From Achromobacter spanius (lineage in GTDB: Bacteria > Pseudomonadota > Gammaproteobacteria > Burkholderiales > Burkholderiaceae_B): 64,000 nt of DNA. Below the pieces are notes generated by a model. That model saw nothing but the letters and a program-made list of their open reading frames with translations, was not told the origin of the DNA and searched no databases. The position numbers and the translations under genes are program-made. Below, in pieces: positions 45,034-57,518 of this stretch. The stretch spans positions 2,666,001 through 2,730,000 of the forward strand of contig NZ_CP121261.1 of the NCBI RefSeq assembly GCF_029637605.1, in the 5' to 3' direction. Position 1 is the first letter of the stretch. Each line of letters opens with the position of its first letter.

Positions 45034-46461
45034 ATGACCTCCGCCTGCCCGCACGCCCCTAGCCCAGAAGTCCCCACCGCCCCAGTCCAGCTTCCCGCCG
45101 CTGACGCCAAGCCCCTTACGGGCTGGCTGCCGCTCGTCACCCTGGCCATCGGCTTTGTCATGGCGATGCTGGACGTCACGGTGGTCAATGTCGCGCTGCC
45201 CAGCATCGCCCTGCAATTTGTCGTCCCGCTGACGGATCTGGTCTGGATCGTGGACGGCTATACGCTGACCTTCGCCGCCTTGTTGTTGGTGGCCGGCGCG
45301 CTGGCTGACCGGTACGGTGCGAAGACCATCTATCTGGCGGGGCTGGCCGTGTTCACCCTGGCCTCGTTGCTATGCGGCCTGGCGCCAGACGCCAACACAC
45401 TGATCGCCGCCCGCATGCTGCAGGGCCTGGGTGCTGCGTTGTTCATGCCCAGTTCCTTGAGCTTGCTCACGCACGCCTATGACGACGAACAGGTGCGCAC
45501 CCGGATGCTGGCCGCCTGGTCGGCCATCGTGGCCGTGGCGGGCGCGGCCGGCCCCTTGATCGGCGGCGTACTCATCCATCAATTCGGCTGGCGTGGCATT
45601 TTCCTCATCAACATCCCGCTTGGCCTGGCCGGCCTGTGGCTTGCCCGCCGGCGTATCCAGAACGCGCCACGCCGGCCTCGCGCGCTTAACCCCTTGAGCC
45701 ACCTGCTGGGCGTGGTTGCACTGTCGTCGCTGTGCTTCGTGTTGATCCAAGGCAACGCCTACGGCTGGGCGTCCAGCCGCATAGCCGGCGTCACCGCGCT
45801 GTGCGCCGTGGCTGCCGTGCTGCTGGTGCGCCGCGAACGCCGCCATGTCGAACCGATCCTGCCGCGCGTCCTGTTCACCACCGCCCACTTCGCCGCCGCC
45901 AATGGCGTGGGGTTCCTGATCAATCTTGCCGCGTACGGCCAACTGTTTCTGCTTAGCCTGTTCCTGCAGCACGCACGTGGAACTGACGCGCTTCAGACCG
46001 GCATTCAACTGGTTCCGATGCTGGCGGTGTTCTCGATCGGCAATATGATTTCGGGGCGTGTTTCCGCGCGCTGGAACGTGTCGGCCTCGCTGTTGGGAGG
46101 GTTATCGCTGGCTGCGGCCATGAGCGCTGCCGGCATCATTGCGTTCTCGCCCGACATTGCCTATTGGCCTTTTGCGATCATGGTGGCGCTGGGCAACCTG
46201 GGCGTGGGTATCGCCGTGCCCGCGATGACCAGCGTCGTCATGCAGGTCTCGGGCAAGCACCACGCCAATAGCGCGGCGGCTGCCTTGAACGCGAACCGTC
46301 AGTCCGGCGCGTTGGTGGGCGTGGCCTTGATGGGCACCATCCTGCATGCCCTGCCTGACTGGAACGCCAGCCTGCCCGTGGCCTATGGCGTGATCGCGGC
46401 CAGCTACGTGGGCGCGGTGGTGTTGGTCTGGCAGCACCTGCGCCACGCACGCAATGTGTGA
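45034..46461 (+). CDS. MFS efflux transporter, DHA2 (EmrB/QacA) family
   Basis: 475 residues and about 14 transmembrane segments. Motifs of the 14-TMS group: LDVTVVNVALPSIA (motif D1) in helix 1, WIVDGYTLTFAALLLVAGALADRYG (loop 2-3), and GPLIGGVLIHQFGWRGIFLINIPLG (antiporter motif C). Exports toxic or amphipathic compounds with proton exchange. The start at 45034 is preferred to 44935, which lies within the palindromic control region. Divergent from a LysR gene that probably regulates it. Confidence 0.92.
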   Translation: MTSACPHAPSPEVPTAPVQLPAADAKPLTGWLPLVTLAIGFVMAMLDVTVVNVALPSIALQFVVPLTDLVWIVDGYTLTFAALLLVAGALADRYGAKTIYLAGLAVFTLASLLCGLAPDANTLIAARMLQGLGAALFMPSSLSLLTHAYDDEQVRTRMLAAWSAIVAVAGAAGPLIGGVLIHQFGWRGIFLINIPLGLAGLWLARRRIQNAPRRPRALNPLSHLLGVVALSSLCFVLIQGNAYGWASSRIAGVTALCAVAAVLLVRRERRHVEPILPRVLFTTAHFAAANGVGFLINLAAYGQLFLLSLFLQHARGTDALQTGIQLVPMLAVFSIGNMISGRVSARWNVSASLLGGLSLAAAMSAAGIIAFSPDIAYWPFAIMVALGNLGVGIAVPAMTSVVMQVSGKHHANSAAAALNANRQSGALVGVALMGTILHALPDWNASLPVAYGVIAASYVGAVVLVWQHLRHARNV

Positions 46462-46528
46462 TTCGCGGTAGGCATGGGCTCGGCGTTTGCTTCACAATGT
46501 GGCCAAACCCAATAACCAGGAGAGCCGC

Positions 46529-47476
46529 ATGTCCCGCACCGCCGAGCCCCAGCCGTCCATCCGCCGTATCGCCATCGTGGGCGCCGGCACCATCGGAGCC
46601 AGTTGGGCGGCGCTGTTCCTGGCTCGCGGGATGGACGTGGTGGTCAGCGACCCTGCGGGCGATGCCGAAGCGCAAACACGGGCCCGCGTCCAAGCCGCGT
46701 GGCCCGTGCTGGCTGAATTGGGGCACGTCACTGAAGGCGCTTCGCCAGAGACCCTACGATTTGAACCGGACTTGGCCCAGGCGCTGGCCGGTGTGGACTT
46801 CGTGCAGGAAAACGCGCCCGAACGCGAAGACTTCAAGATCGACCTTTTTGCCCGCATGGATGCGATGCTGCCTGCCCATGTCATCGTCGCGTCCAGTTCG
46901 TCGGGCCTCATCATGAGCCGCCTGCAAGCCCGTTGCCGGCATCCCGAGCGCTTTGTCATTGGCCACCCTTTCAACCCGCCGCATCTGATCCCGCTGGTGG
47001 AAGTGGTGGGCGGCGACAAGACCTCGGCAGCGGTCATCGAGCAGAGCATCGCGTTCTATAAAGCCATGGGCAAGTATCCCATCCGGCTCAACAAGGAAGT
47101 GCCGGGGCATATCGCCAACCGGCTGCAAGCGGCAGTCTGGCGTGAAGCCATCCACCTTGCCGCGGAAAATGTCGCCAGCGTCGCGGATATCGACGCCGCC
47201 GTCTCGCAAGGCCCAGGCCTGCGATGGGCATTGTTTGGTCCGCATATGACGTTTAATCTGGGTGGCGGCGCAGGCGGGCTGGAAAACTTCATGAACCACC
47301 TTCTGGGCCCCGTGCAAACCTGGTGGGATGACCTGGGCGCACCCGAGGTCACGCCGGCCCTGCAGCGCAAACTGATTGATGGCGTCAACGCCGAGGCGGG
47401 CCAACGCAGCATTGCCGATCTGGTGGCAGCGCGCGACGCCCAGCTCACCGCGCTGATCAAGGCATTGCGCCGATAG
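46529..47476 (+). CDS. 3-hydroxyacyl-CoA dehydrogenase family protein (L-carnitine dehydrogenase-like)
   Basis: 315 residues. NAD site VGAGTIGASWAALFLARG at the N-terminus, catalytic His in IGHPFNPPHLIPLVEVVGG, then a dimerisation domain (NRLQAAVWREAIHLAAE). The C-terminal domain is shorter than that of fatty-acid 3-hydroxyacyl-CoA dehydrogenases and resembles L-carnitine dehydrogenase and lambda-crystallin/gulonate dehydrogenase. The ATG at 46529 is preceded by CAGGAG. Substrate uncertain: carnitine, 3-hydroxybutyryl-CoA or a sugar acid. Single gene, followed 83 bp later by the GNAT gene. Confidence 0.88.
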   Translation: MSRTAEPQPSIRRIAIVGAGTIGASWAALFLARGMDVVVSDPAGDAEAQTRARVQAAWPVLAELGHVTEGASPETLRFEPDLAQALAGVDFVQENAPEREDFKIDLFARMDAMLPAHVIVASSSSGLIMSRLQARCRHPERFVIGHPFNPPHLIPLVEVVGGDKTSAAVIEQSIAFYKAMGKYPIRLNKEVPGHIANRLQAAVWREAIHLAAENVASVADIDAAVSQGPGLRWALFGPHMTFNLGGGAGGLENFMNHLLGPVQTWWDDLGAPEVTPALQRKLIDGVNAEAGQRSIADLVAARDAQLTALIKALRR

Positions 47477-47559
47477 ACGCCGACCTTCAGACACCCCTGG
47501 GATTAATCTATCCACTTGCACACCGGACCACGTCCCGGCACATCCAAGGAGCCCTTCGA

Positions 47560-47832
47560 ATGACCGTTGTCACCCAAGACCCCGGACAATCGCGTTTCAC
47601 CGCCACCGTCGATGGCGTGCTGTGCGTACTGGATTACCAGTTGCAAGGCAACACGATGATCATTGTTCATACCGGCGTCCCCAGCCCGGTCGGCGGGCGC
47701 GGCATTGCCGCCGAATTGACCAAATTCGCGCTTGATACCGCTCGCGCCCAGGGTTGGAAAGTGCGCCCGGTGTGCTCGTATGCCGAGGTCTACATGCGCC
47801 GCCATCCTGAATACAACGACCTTCGCGCCTGA
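47560..47832 (+). CDS. GNAT-family N-acetyltransferase, small YjdJ-type
   Basis: 90 residues, the length of the compact YjdJ-type domain (PF14542). The core reads MIIVHTGVPSPVGGRGIAAELTKFALDTARAQGW, with the acetyl-CoA loop GGRGIA, then VCSYAEVYMRRHPEYNDL. AGGAG lies nine bases before the ATG. The acceptor is unknown. Followed 20 bp later by the YchJ-like gene. Confidence 0.86.
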   Translation: MTVVTQDPGQSRFTATVDGVLCVLDYQLQGNTMIIVHTGVPSPVGGRGIAAELTKFALDTARAQGWKVRPVCSYAEVYMRRHPEYNDLRA

Positions 47833-47851
47833 TCCCAACCACCAGCACACC

Positions 47852-48253
47852 GTGACAAAGAAATCCGTATCTTCGATCGCGCCCTGCCCCTGCGGCGGCG
47901 CGGCCTATTCCCGTTGCTGCGGCCGCTGGCATGAAGGCCCGCTCGCCATGCAGGCGCCCACCGCCGAAGCGCTCATGCGGTCGCGCTACAGCGCTTTCGT
48001 GCTCGACAAGTTGCCCTATCTTTTGGCCAGTTGGCATCCCACGACCCGGCCAGCAACGCTGGAACCCAATCCGCCCGACTTGAAATGGCTTGGGCTGTCC
48101 ATCAAACATGCGCGCGATCAGGACGTCGACCATGCCACCGTGGAATTCGTCGCGCGCAGCCGCCAGGCGGGGCGCGCGCATCGCCTGCACGAAGTCAGCC
48201 GCTTCGTTCGCGAGGGTGGGCAGTGGTATTACGTAGATGGCGACCTGAACTGA
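47852..48253 (+). CDS. YchJ-family protein with N-terminal SEC-C-like Cys motif (GTG start)
   Basis: 133 residues from a GTG at 47852, chosen because the Cys-rich motif CPCGGAAYSRCCGRWHEG starts about 11 residues later, as in the UPF0225/YchJ family. ALMRSRYSAFVLDKLPYLLASWHP is the core helix, and the C-terminal half is an NTF2-like fold (ATVEFVARSRQAGR, QWYYVDGDL). The C-terminal SEC-C copy of full-length YchJ is absent. No ribosome binding site is clear. Role unknown; a zinc site is likely. Downstream LysR is on the other strand. Confidence 0.84.
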   Translation: MTKKSVSSIAPCPCGGAAYSRCCGRWHEGPLAMQAPTAEALMRSRYSAFVLDKLPYLLASWHPTTRPATLEPNPPDLKWLGLSIKHARDQDVDHATVEFVARSRQAGRAHRLHEVSRFVREGGQWYYVDGDLN

Positions 48254-48266
48254 AGGCCGGCTGCCT

Positions 48267-49139
48267 TCATACGGCTATCGGACTCTGCGTATCGGCCTCC
48301 ACGGCCTGAGTCACCGCCGCCACCAATTGCCGCTCAAGATCACCAGGCGCGCGCTGATTGCTGACGATCGCCAGCTCGGTCGGGGGTACCGCCGCGTACC
48401 CATCTTCGGCACCCAGCACATCGTGCGACGCCAACGTGGCAAACACCGGCAACAGGCTCACGCCGAGTCCTGCAGCCACCGCCGCCTGCACCCCAGCCAG
48501 GCTATGGCTGTGATACGCGGCATGCCAGGATCGGCCCGCGCTTTCCAAGGCATAGATCATGCGCTTTCGATAGATGCATCCGTGAGGAAACATCACCAGC
48601 GGTACAGACGCGACGCCCTTCAAGTGCTCTTTGCAACCCACCCAGGCCAAGCGCTCCGGCCAGGCAGCAAGACACGGGCCGTCCCCCGGCTCGCGCTTGA
48701 TCAACGCCACATCCAGATCGCCGGCGTTCAACCGCTCGCGCAACTCGGCGCTCATGCCGCTGGCCGTTTCCAGCCGTACCTCGGGATGGCTGGCCGCGAA
48801 TCCTGCCAACAGGACCGTCAACCGGACCACGTCGAAGTCCTCCGGAATGCCCAAACGCAATACACGGGCTGCGCGCGGAGCCGTCAGCGCCAGTTCCGCC
48901 TCGTCCGCAATAGCCAGCAGGCGGCGGGCGTAGGCCAACATCAACTCGCCGTCCTCGGTCGCCACCACATTGCTGCCCGCGCGATCTCGCAGCAATAGCG
49001 TCTTGCCCACGGTCTGCTCAAGCTTGCGCACTTGCTGGCTCACCGTGGACTGCGTGCGATGCACGCGGCTGGCGGCTCGCGTAAAACTGCCTTCGTCGGC
49101 AACGCACACCAACGTCTTTAAGAGTTCCAGATCAAGCAT
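48267..49139 (-). CDS. LysR-family transcriptional regulator
   Basis: 290 residues. HTH segment FVCVADEGSFTRAASRVHRTQSTVSQQVRKLEQ-like (about 10-44) and an effector domain with LGIPEDFDVVRLTVLLAGF. Divergent from the haloacid dehalogenase gene at 49261, with an inverted repeat TTGATA-N6-TATCAA eight bases from its start in the gap. It therefore most likely regulates the dehalogenase and the aldolase gene that follows. Effector unknown. Confidence 0.9.
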   Translation of the reverse strand: MLDLELLKTLVCVADEGSFTRAASRVHRTQSTVSQQVRKLEQTVGKTLLLRDRAGSNVVATEDGELMLAYARRLLAIADEAELALTAPRAARVLRLGIPEDFDVVRLTVLLAGFAASHPEVRLETASGMSAELRERLNAGDLDVALIKREPGDGPCLAAWPERLAWVGCKEHLKGVASVPLVMFPHGCIYRKRMIYALESAGRSWHAAYHSHSLAGVQAAVAAGLGVSLLPVFATLASHDVLGAEDGYAAVPPTELAIVSNQRAPGDLERQLVAAVTQAVEADTQSPIAV

Positions 49140-49146
49140 GGGCGGT

Positions 49147-49164
49147 TTGATATTTGACTATCAA
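49147..49164. promoter_or_regulatory. Inverted repeat TTGATA-N6-TATCAA, candidate LysR operator
   Basis: Perfect 6-bp arms with a 6-bp spacer in the AT-rich gap between the LysR gene and the dehalogenase gene. The spacing and position fit a LysR box (T-N11-A type). Confidence 0.6.
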
Positions 49165-49260
49165 CTGAGTGGAGTTCAATTATTAATTTTACGACTTTGC
49201 TGTGCCGGTTCTAAGCTGATTGTTCAGCCCCGCCGGCTCACTCTCGATAAGGACACCGCA

Positions 49261-49974
49261 ATGCCGCTGAACCAACTCCCTCGCCCGCAATGGCTTACCT
49301 TTGACTGCTATGGCACGCTCATCCAATGGGATGAAGGTCTGCACGCAGCAGCTACCCACATCCTGGCCTCCAATCCGCAAAATCGGCCATTGCCCACGCC
49401 AGTTGAATTTCTGCATGTCTACGACCAGCACGAGCATCGCCTGGAGCGCACGCCGCCTCATCGCAACTTTGCCGATATCTCTCGCGAAGCGTTGCGCTTG
49501 ACCATGCAGGATCTCGGCTTGGCATACCGGCCGGAAGACGCCGACATGCTGATAAACAGTATCTCGGCCATGCCTCCTTTCCCCGAAGTCGTGGACACTT
49601 TATCCTCGCTGAAACAGGCGGGTTTCCAGTTGTGCATCATCTCGAATACCGACGACCAGATTATTGCGGGCAACGTCGCACAGCTCGGCGGGCATATCGA
49701 CCGCGTCATCACGGCCGAACAGGCCGGTGCCTATAAGCCGTCCCGAAAGATCTTCTCGCACGCCTACGACAGCTTGGACGTAACCCCTGCCGAAGTCGTG
49801 CATATTTGCGCGAGTCCGCATCTGGACCATGCCGCGGCGCGCGATATCGGCTTTCGATGTGTATGGATCGATCGCGGCACAGGACGCCAATGCTTGCCGG
49901 ACTATCGCCCGGACGCTACCGTACCGACATTGGACCGCGTACTCGATCTCTTCCGCACCGCTGGCTGGCTATGA
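49261..49974 (+). CDS. Haloacid dehalogenase type II (L-2-haloacid dehalogenase-like)
   Basis: 237 residues of the HAD superfamily. Nucleophile Asp15 in TFDCYGTLIQWD, motif II ISNTDDQI, and motif III Lys in AGAYKPSRKIF with the following acid region. FDCYGTL is typical of (S)-2-haloacid dehalogenases, which release halide from 2-haloacids to give D-2-hydroxyacids. Phosphatase-like relatives share this, so the reaction is not proven. AAGGAC lies before the ATG. It is followed 70 bp later by a class II aldolase gene, and a divergent LysR gene precedes it. Confidence 0.87.
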   Translation: MPLNQLPRPQWLTFDCYGTLIQWDEGLHAAATHILASNPQNRPLPTPVEFLHVYDQHEHRLERTPPHRNFADISREALRLTMQDLGLAYRPEDADMLINSISAMPPFPEVVDTLSSLKQAGFQLCIISNTDDQIIAGNVAQLGGHIDRVITAEQAGAYKPSRKIFSHAYDSLDVTPAEVVHICASPHLDHAAARDIGFRCVWIDRGTGRQCLPDYRPDATVPTLDRVLDLFRTAGWL

Positions 49975-50044
49975 CAGCCGATCCTGGCCCGTTGCAATCA
50001 GTACAGGTCGCCCCTTCCACTTGCCCATAAACCTGAAGGTAGAC

Positions 50045-50785
50045 ATGAATTCCGACCCCCAATTTGCCAACGCTCTTTTTCACGCGGAACCCGTGGCGGC
50101 GCTTCGCGCAGATTTGGCACTTGCACTACGCGCCGCGGCCGCCCATGGTTTGGGAGAAGGGGTCTGCAACCATTTCAGCGTGGCGCTACCTGGCGACCCG
50201 GATCATTTCCTGCTGAATCCGCGCGGTCTGATGTGGAATGAGGTCCAGGCTGATGACATCGTCTTGATCGACGCCCATGGCAACAAGCTTGCCGGCCGGC
50301 ACGCTGTCGAGCCCACGGCCATGTTCATCCACGCCGCTATTCACCGTATCGCCGGCAAAGCCTGCGTCTTGCACACGCACATGCCCTACGCCACGGCATT
50401 AACGCTCACCAGCGATCGTGGCCTGGACACCACCCTGTCGCAGAACGCCATGCGCTTCCATGGCCGCCTGACCATCGACGAAAACTACAACGGTCTCGCG
50501 TTGGACGTCAGTGAAGGGGAACGCATTGCGCATGCAATGCAAGGCGCCGACATTGTTTTTCTGGGCAATCACGGAGTCGTGGTGTGCGGTGAGCGGCTGG
50601 ACTACGCCTACGACGATCTCTTTTTCCTGGAACGAGCCTGTTCCGCGCAGGTGCTGGCACAGTCGACTGGCCGCCCGCTCAAGCCGGTAAATACCGATCT
50701 TGCTGCCAAAGTCGCAGCACAGATTCAAAGCGAGCGCCTGCAGTCAGAATTGTTCTTCCAGGCCCTGCGCCGCCAAATGCCCTAA
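50045..50785 (+). CDS. Class II aldolase/adducin family protein
   Basis: 246 residues. The zinc ligands are His in VLHTHMPYATAL and in FLGNHGVVVCG, and an acid in the GVCNHFSVALP/ENYNGL region. Family members include fuculose-phosphate aldolase and decarboxylases of 4-carboxy sugars or of acetolactate-like acids. AAGG precedes the ATG. The gene is downstream of the haloacid dehalogenase on the same strand, so both may degrade a 2-hydroxy acid; that is an inference. A strong terminator follows. Confidence 0.86.
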   Translation: MNSDPQFANALFHAEPVAALRADLALALRAAAAHGLGEGVCNHFSVALPGDPDHFLLNPRGLMWNEVQADDIVLIDAHGNKLAGRHAVEPTAMFIHAAIHRIAGKACVLHTHMPYATALTLTSDRGLDTTLSQNAMRFHGRLTIDENYNGLALDVSEGERIAHAMQGADIVFLGNHGVVVCGERLDYAYDDLFFLERACSAQVLAQSTGRPLKPVNTDLAAKVAAQIQSERLQSELFFQALRRQMP

Positions 50786-50819
50786 CGGGAAACACTCAGG
50801 CCTTGTCCGATTAGAAACA

Positions 50820-50853
50820 AAAACGCCTCGCGGTATCAGCCGCGAGGCGTTTT
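50820..50853 (+). terminator. Rho-independent terminator after the aldolase gene
   Basis: Perfect 14-bp stem (50820-50833 with 50840-50853), loop TATCAG, ending in TTTT. Confidence 0.92.
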
Positions 50854-50915
50854 CAATTAATCAGTATCGCGAAGATCAAATCTTGGATCTCAAATCTAAA
50901 CTCAAAACCCAAAAA

Positions 50916-50947
50916 CAAAACCCCACAGGATCACCTGTGGGGTTTTG
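50916..50947 (-). terminator. rRNA operon terminator
   Basis: Perfect 14-bp stem (50916-50929 with 50934-50947), four-base loop. On the minus strand it is followed by a GTTTTTGG T-run, so it ends the rRNA transcript about ten bases past the 5S gene. Confidence 0.92.
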
Positions 50948-50957
50948 CGCAATAAAA

Positions 50958-51071
50958 GCCTGACGATGACCTACTTTCACAGACGTCCGTCCACTATCAT
51001 CGGCGCGAAGGCGTTTCACTGTCCTGTTCGGGATGGGAAGGAGTGGTACCACCTTGCTATGGTCGTCAGGC
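50958..51071 (-). rRNA. rrf: 5S rRNA
   Basis: About 114 nt. The ends GCCTGACGAC and GTCATCGTCAGGC pair to form helix I, and the interior carries the conserved CCGAACAGG-AAACGCC core of 5S RNA. It is the last gene of the operon, 200 nt after 23S. The 23S-5S spacer (51072-51271) has no tRNA, only a short hairpin around CTGGCTGC-CGACG-GTGCAGCCAG. Confidence 0.96.
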
Positions 51072-51271
51072 GTAACGGGTTGAGCAGCTGCGGGTTAACG
51101 CAACGGCTCCAATCTTGGAAGAAACACAACGTGTGGGTGACCAGAGACTAGCTCGATGATCACGCACAGGGGGGATGTAATTGGTGTTGGCTGGCTGCCG
51201 ACGGTGCAGCCAGATTTTGTATTGAACGACACTTGGAACGCTATACCACCAGGTCATAACCATCAGTGTTA

Positions 51272-54161
<2,890 letters not shown>

Positions 54162-54343
54162 AACACTGTAGGCTATAGGACCTGAGTATTAGCGTTTGTG
54201 CCGTTCATAAGTTTCAAAGCAGTCTGAGGTTATTCACCCCAGTCTTGAGAACTTGGAACAAAATAATGCAATCACAACCCGTACTTATCTTCTTCGACTT
54301 GCGTCGAGTACTTAATAAGTACATTTCGTTGTGCTTCTTCCAG

Positions 54344-54356
54344 ATTGTTAAAGAAC
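54344..54356 (-). promoter_or_regulatory. boxA antitermination site in the spacer
   Basis: Reads GTTCTTTAACAAT on the minus strand, matching the boxA core (TGCTCTTTAACA) bound by NusB/NusE; a second boxA is in the 16S leader. Confidence 0.75.
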
Positions 54357-54380
54357 GAATATAGCTGTTGAGTAAAACCC

Positions 54381-54412
54381 AACGCATAGCGCTGCAAGCA
54401 GCGCTATGCGTT
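54381..54412 (-). other. Perfect hairpin in the 16S-23S spacer
   Basis: 14-bp stem (54381-54394 with 54399-54412) with a CAAG loop and no T-run. It lies where tRNA genes would be in other operons and may be a processing signal or the scar of a lost tRNA. Confidence 0.8.
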
Positions 54413-54499
54413 AACTTCTACGCCGGGCCAATAACGATTGACCCCAGCTACAAAAAACAACCGATAAGAGTGGACGCTTAACACGAGCACTTAAGCTCT

Positions 54500-56030
<1,531 letters not shown>

Positions 56031-56223
56031 TAATCTCTGTATTTGTTTCGTATTCTTGGTCCGAATAAATCCGAACCAGGTCATACGTCGCTACTCAAAG
56101 GAAGTGAGGTATGTTCTTAAACTTGACGTCTAAGGTACTTCACTTCTAGTGAGCACTTGATTTCATTGTGCTTGTGAAGCAAGCCAAGGTTTGACCCCAG
56201 ACCTGAATCACAGTGCATCGCAT

Positions 56224-56249
56224 CAAGCGCCCACACTTATCGGTTGTTT
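56224..56249 (-). other. 16S processing stem, 5' (leader) arm
   Basis: On the minus strand this is complementary, with two or three mismatches, to 54455-54480 just past the 16S 3' end. Together they form the RNase III stem around 16S. Confidence 0.75.
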
Positions 56250-56252
56250 AAT

Positions 56253-56265
56253 TGTTAAAGAGCGG
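56253..56265 (-). promoter_or_regulatory. boxA antitermination site in the 16S leader
   Basis: Reads CGCTCTTTAACAA on the minus strand, next to the processing stem. It is the rrn boxA that loads the antitermination complex. Confidence 0.8.
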
Positions 56266-56372
56266 TACTGCTAAATTCTGTACTACCAACTTCTTGCCAC
56301 TCGCTGAACCCACCAGCTTCGCTGCGGCTTTCGCTTTGCGTCGCTTGCTGTTTTCAGCAGCAGAGAGGCGAG

Positions 56373-56401
56373 ATTATGAAGAAGTTTTTATCGCTTGTCA
56401 A
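56373..56401 (-). promoter_or_regulatory. rRNA promoter P4 (16S-proximal)
   Basis: -35 TTGACA (complement of 56396-56401), 17-base spacer, -10 CATAAT (complement of 56373-56378). The best sigma-70 match in the leader and about 340 bp before mature 16S. The spacer contains an A-rich run. Confidence 0.7.
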
Positions 56402-56532
56402 GTCAGCTTCGTTCGCTTTCGCGCCACCGCCCTCTTGCTTGCAACCTCTTCAGATCACCCTCTCTTAGCAGCTATCGAAACATCAGAACCCGTTCGGGTT
56501 AACCTGAGTTTTCGGCAACTACCAAGCCTGAA

Positions 56533-56562
56533 ACTATAACACAACTTTTGCAGATTATGCAA
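56533..56562 (-). promoter_or_regulatory. rRNA promoter P3
   Basis: -35 TTGCAT (56557-56562), 18-base spacer, -10 TATAGT (56533-56538), in a segment that is repeated at P2. Confidence 0.6.
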
Positions 56563-56715
56563 CCGGCTCTTGCCTAATTTGCACCCTATCTTGCAACCCC
56601 GCCGCTCGCTTGCGCTTCGCGTTGGCTCTGGAATCCAGAGGCTGGTTACTGAACCAGGTGGCTTGTAATCTTGATCCGGGTAAACCCTGAATCGCCATCA
56701 CCAGCCAAGCCCAAG

Positions 56716-56745
56716 ACTATAGCACGATTTTTGCAGATTGCGCAA
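56716..56745 (-). promoter_or_regulatory. rRNA promoter P2
   Basis: -35 TTGCGC (56740-56745), 18-base spacer, -10 TATAGT (56716-56721). The 50 bases around it (GGCAAAAGCC... to CTTGG) match P3 at most positions, so the two arose by duplication. Confidence 0.6.
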
Positions 56746-56934
56746 CTGGCTTTTGCCTGATTTGCCGCAATCCATGCAATAACCGCTTGGCTCCCGGCGT
56801 AGCTATTAACTTAACTACTTGCTGGCTGCTTTGCGGCAGGCTGGGTAGGTTTCCTTGCGGATTGCCTGCCGGACGGCCTGTTGTGCTTGCTTAGCTTCGC
56901 GGTTCAAAAACTGCCTGAACTGCGAAGGAGCGAG

Positions 56935-56962
56935 ACTATAGCACAAGTTTTTGGCCTGTCAT
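56935..56962 (-). promoter_or_regulatory. rRNA promoter P1 (distal)
   Basis: -35 ATGACA (56957-56962), 16-base spacer, -10 TATAGT (56935-56940). Shares the GTGCTATAGTC core with P2 but not its -35 side. Confidence 0.5.
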
Positions 56963-57066
56963 GGCCGCGAAGCAAAACTCTGGGCCAGGCCGCCTCAACC
57001 GCCCTCGTTCGCCCCTCTATGAGCCTCGTTCGCCCCGCCTATATATACAGGAGAGGCTCGTCATTA

Positions 57067-57092
57067 AAGCGCTGTCTATATATAGAGCGCTT
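57067..57092 (-). terminator. Palindromic element downstream of the DUF1127 gene
   Basis: Arms AAGCGCT and AGCGCTT flank an inner palindrome CTATATATAG; on the minus strand a TTTAAT stretch follows. It may end the DUF1127 transcript before the rRNA promoters. A second TATATATA tract lies at about 57041. Confidence 0.4.
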
Positions 57093-57128
57093 AAGAAACC
57101 GAAGAAGGATCAGGGAACTGCGACACTT

Positions 57129-57389
57129 TTACCAGCGAAGGTAGTCGGCGTTGCGCATGCGCTCCAGGTCTCGCTGAAGCGTGCTTTCATGGACCAGCCA
57201 CTCTGGCACGCCCATGTCTTTCATGATGTGCGGGTCCATATCAGCGGCGAGATTGCGCAGGCGAGACTGAAGCCGCCATTGGCAGAATGCCGCCCACAAC
57301 AGGCTGACCAGTCCGACCGGGCTCTGGGCAGGCATGTTTTGGTGCTGGGCGGCTGGGAAGGAATAGATATTGGAAATTTGGGCCGACAT
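57129..57389 (-). CDS. DUF1127 (YjiS-like) domain protein
   Basis: 86 residues. The C-terminal half has the DUF1127 pattern of a basic helix followed by a short acidic one: WRLQSRLRNLAADMDPHIMKDMGVPEWLVHESTLQRD. AAAGGAG lies eight bases before the ATG. Small DUF1127 proteins bind RNA or regulatory partners in some Alphaproteobacteria; the role here is unknown. Divergent from a LysR gene 129 bp away, which may control it. Confidence 0.85.
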   Translation of the reverse strand: MSAQISNIYSFPAAQHQNMPAQSPVGLVSLLWAAFCQWRLQSRLRNLAADMDPHIMKDMGVPEWLVHESTLQRDLERMRNADYLRW

Positions 57390-57518
57390 GAGCGTCTCCT
57401 TTGTGACATTCGACGTTTTGGTAAGCGTAATCGCCCAAAGCCCGCCTGAAAATCCAATTGTTTTCGGCCTATTGGTCAGTTATGCTAACCGAACGTTTTT
57501 TGCTCTGGATCGCTCACC

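Larger units (their letters stand above)
54162..54499 (-). other. 16S-23S spacer without tRNA genes
   Basis: About 338 nt. I looked for the tRNA-Ile and tRNA-Ala that usually sit here in Bordetella-like genomes, including the GGTTCGA T-loop words on the transcribed strand, and found neither. The spacer instead holds a boxA, a perfect hairpin and the arms of the 16S and 23S processing stems, which are listed separately. Confidence 0.85.

Noticed and set aside
54162..54499. Possible tRNA genes in the 16S-23S spacer
   Set aside because: No GGTTCGA T-loop or paired acceptor arms for Ile or Ala tRNA could be found.
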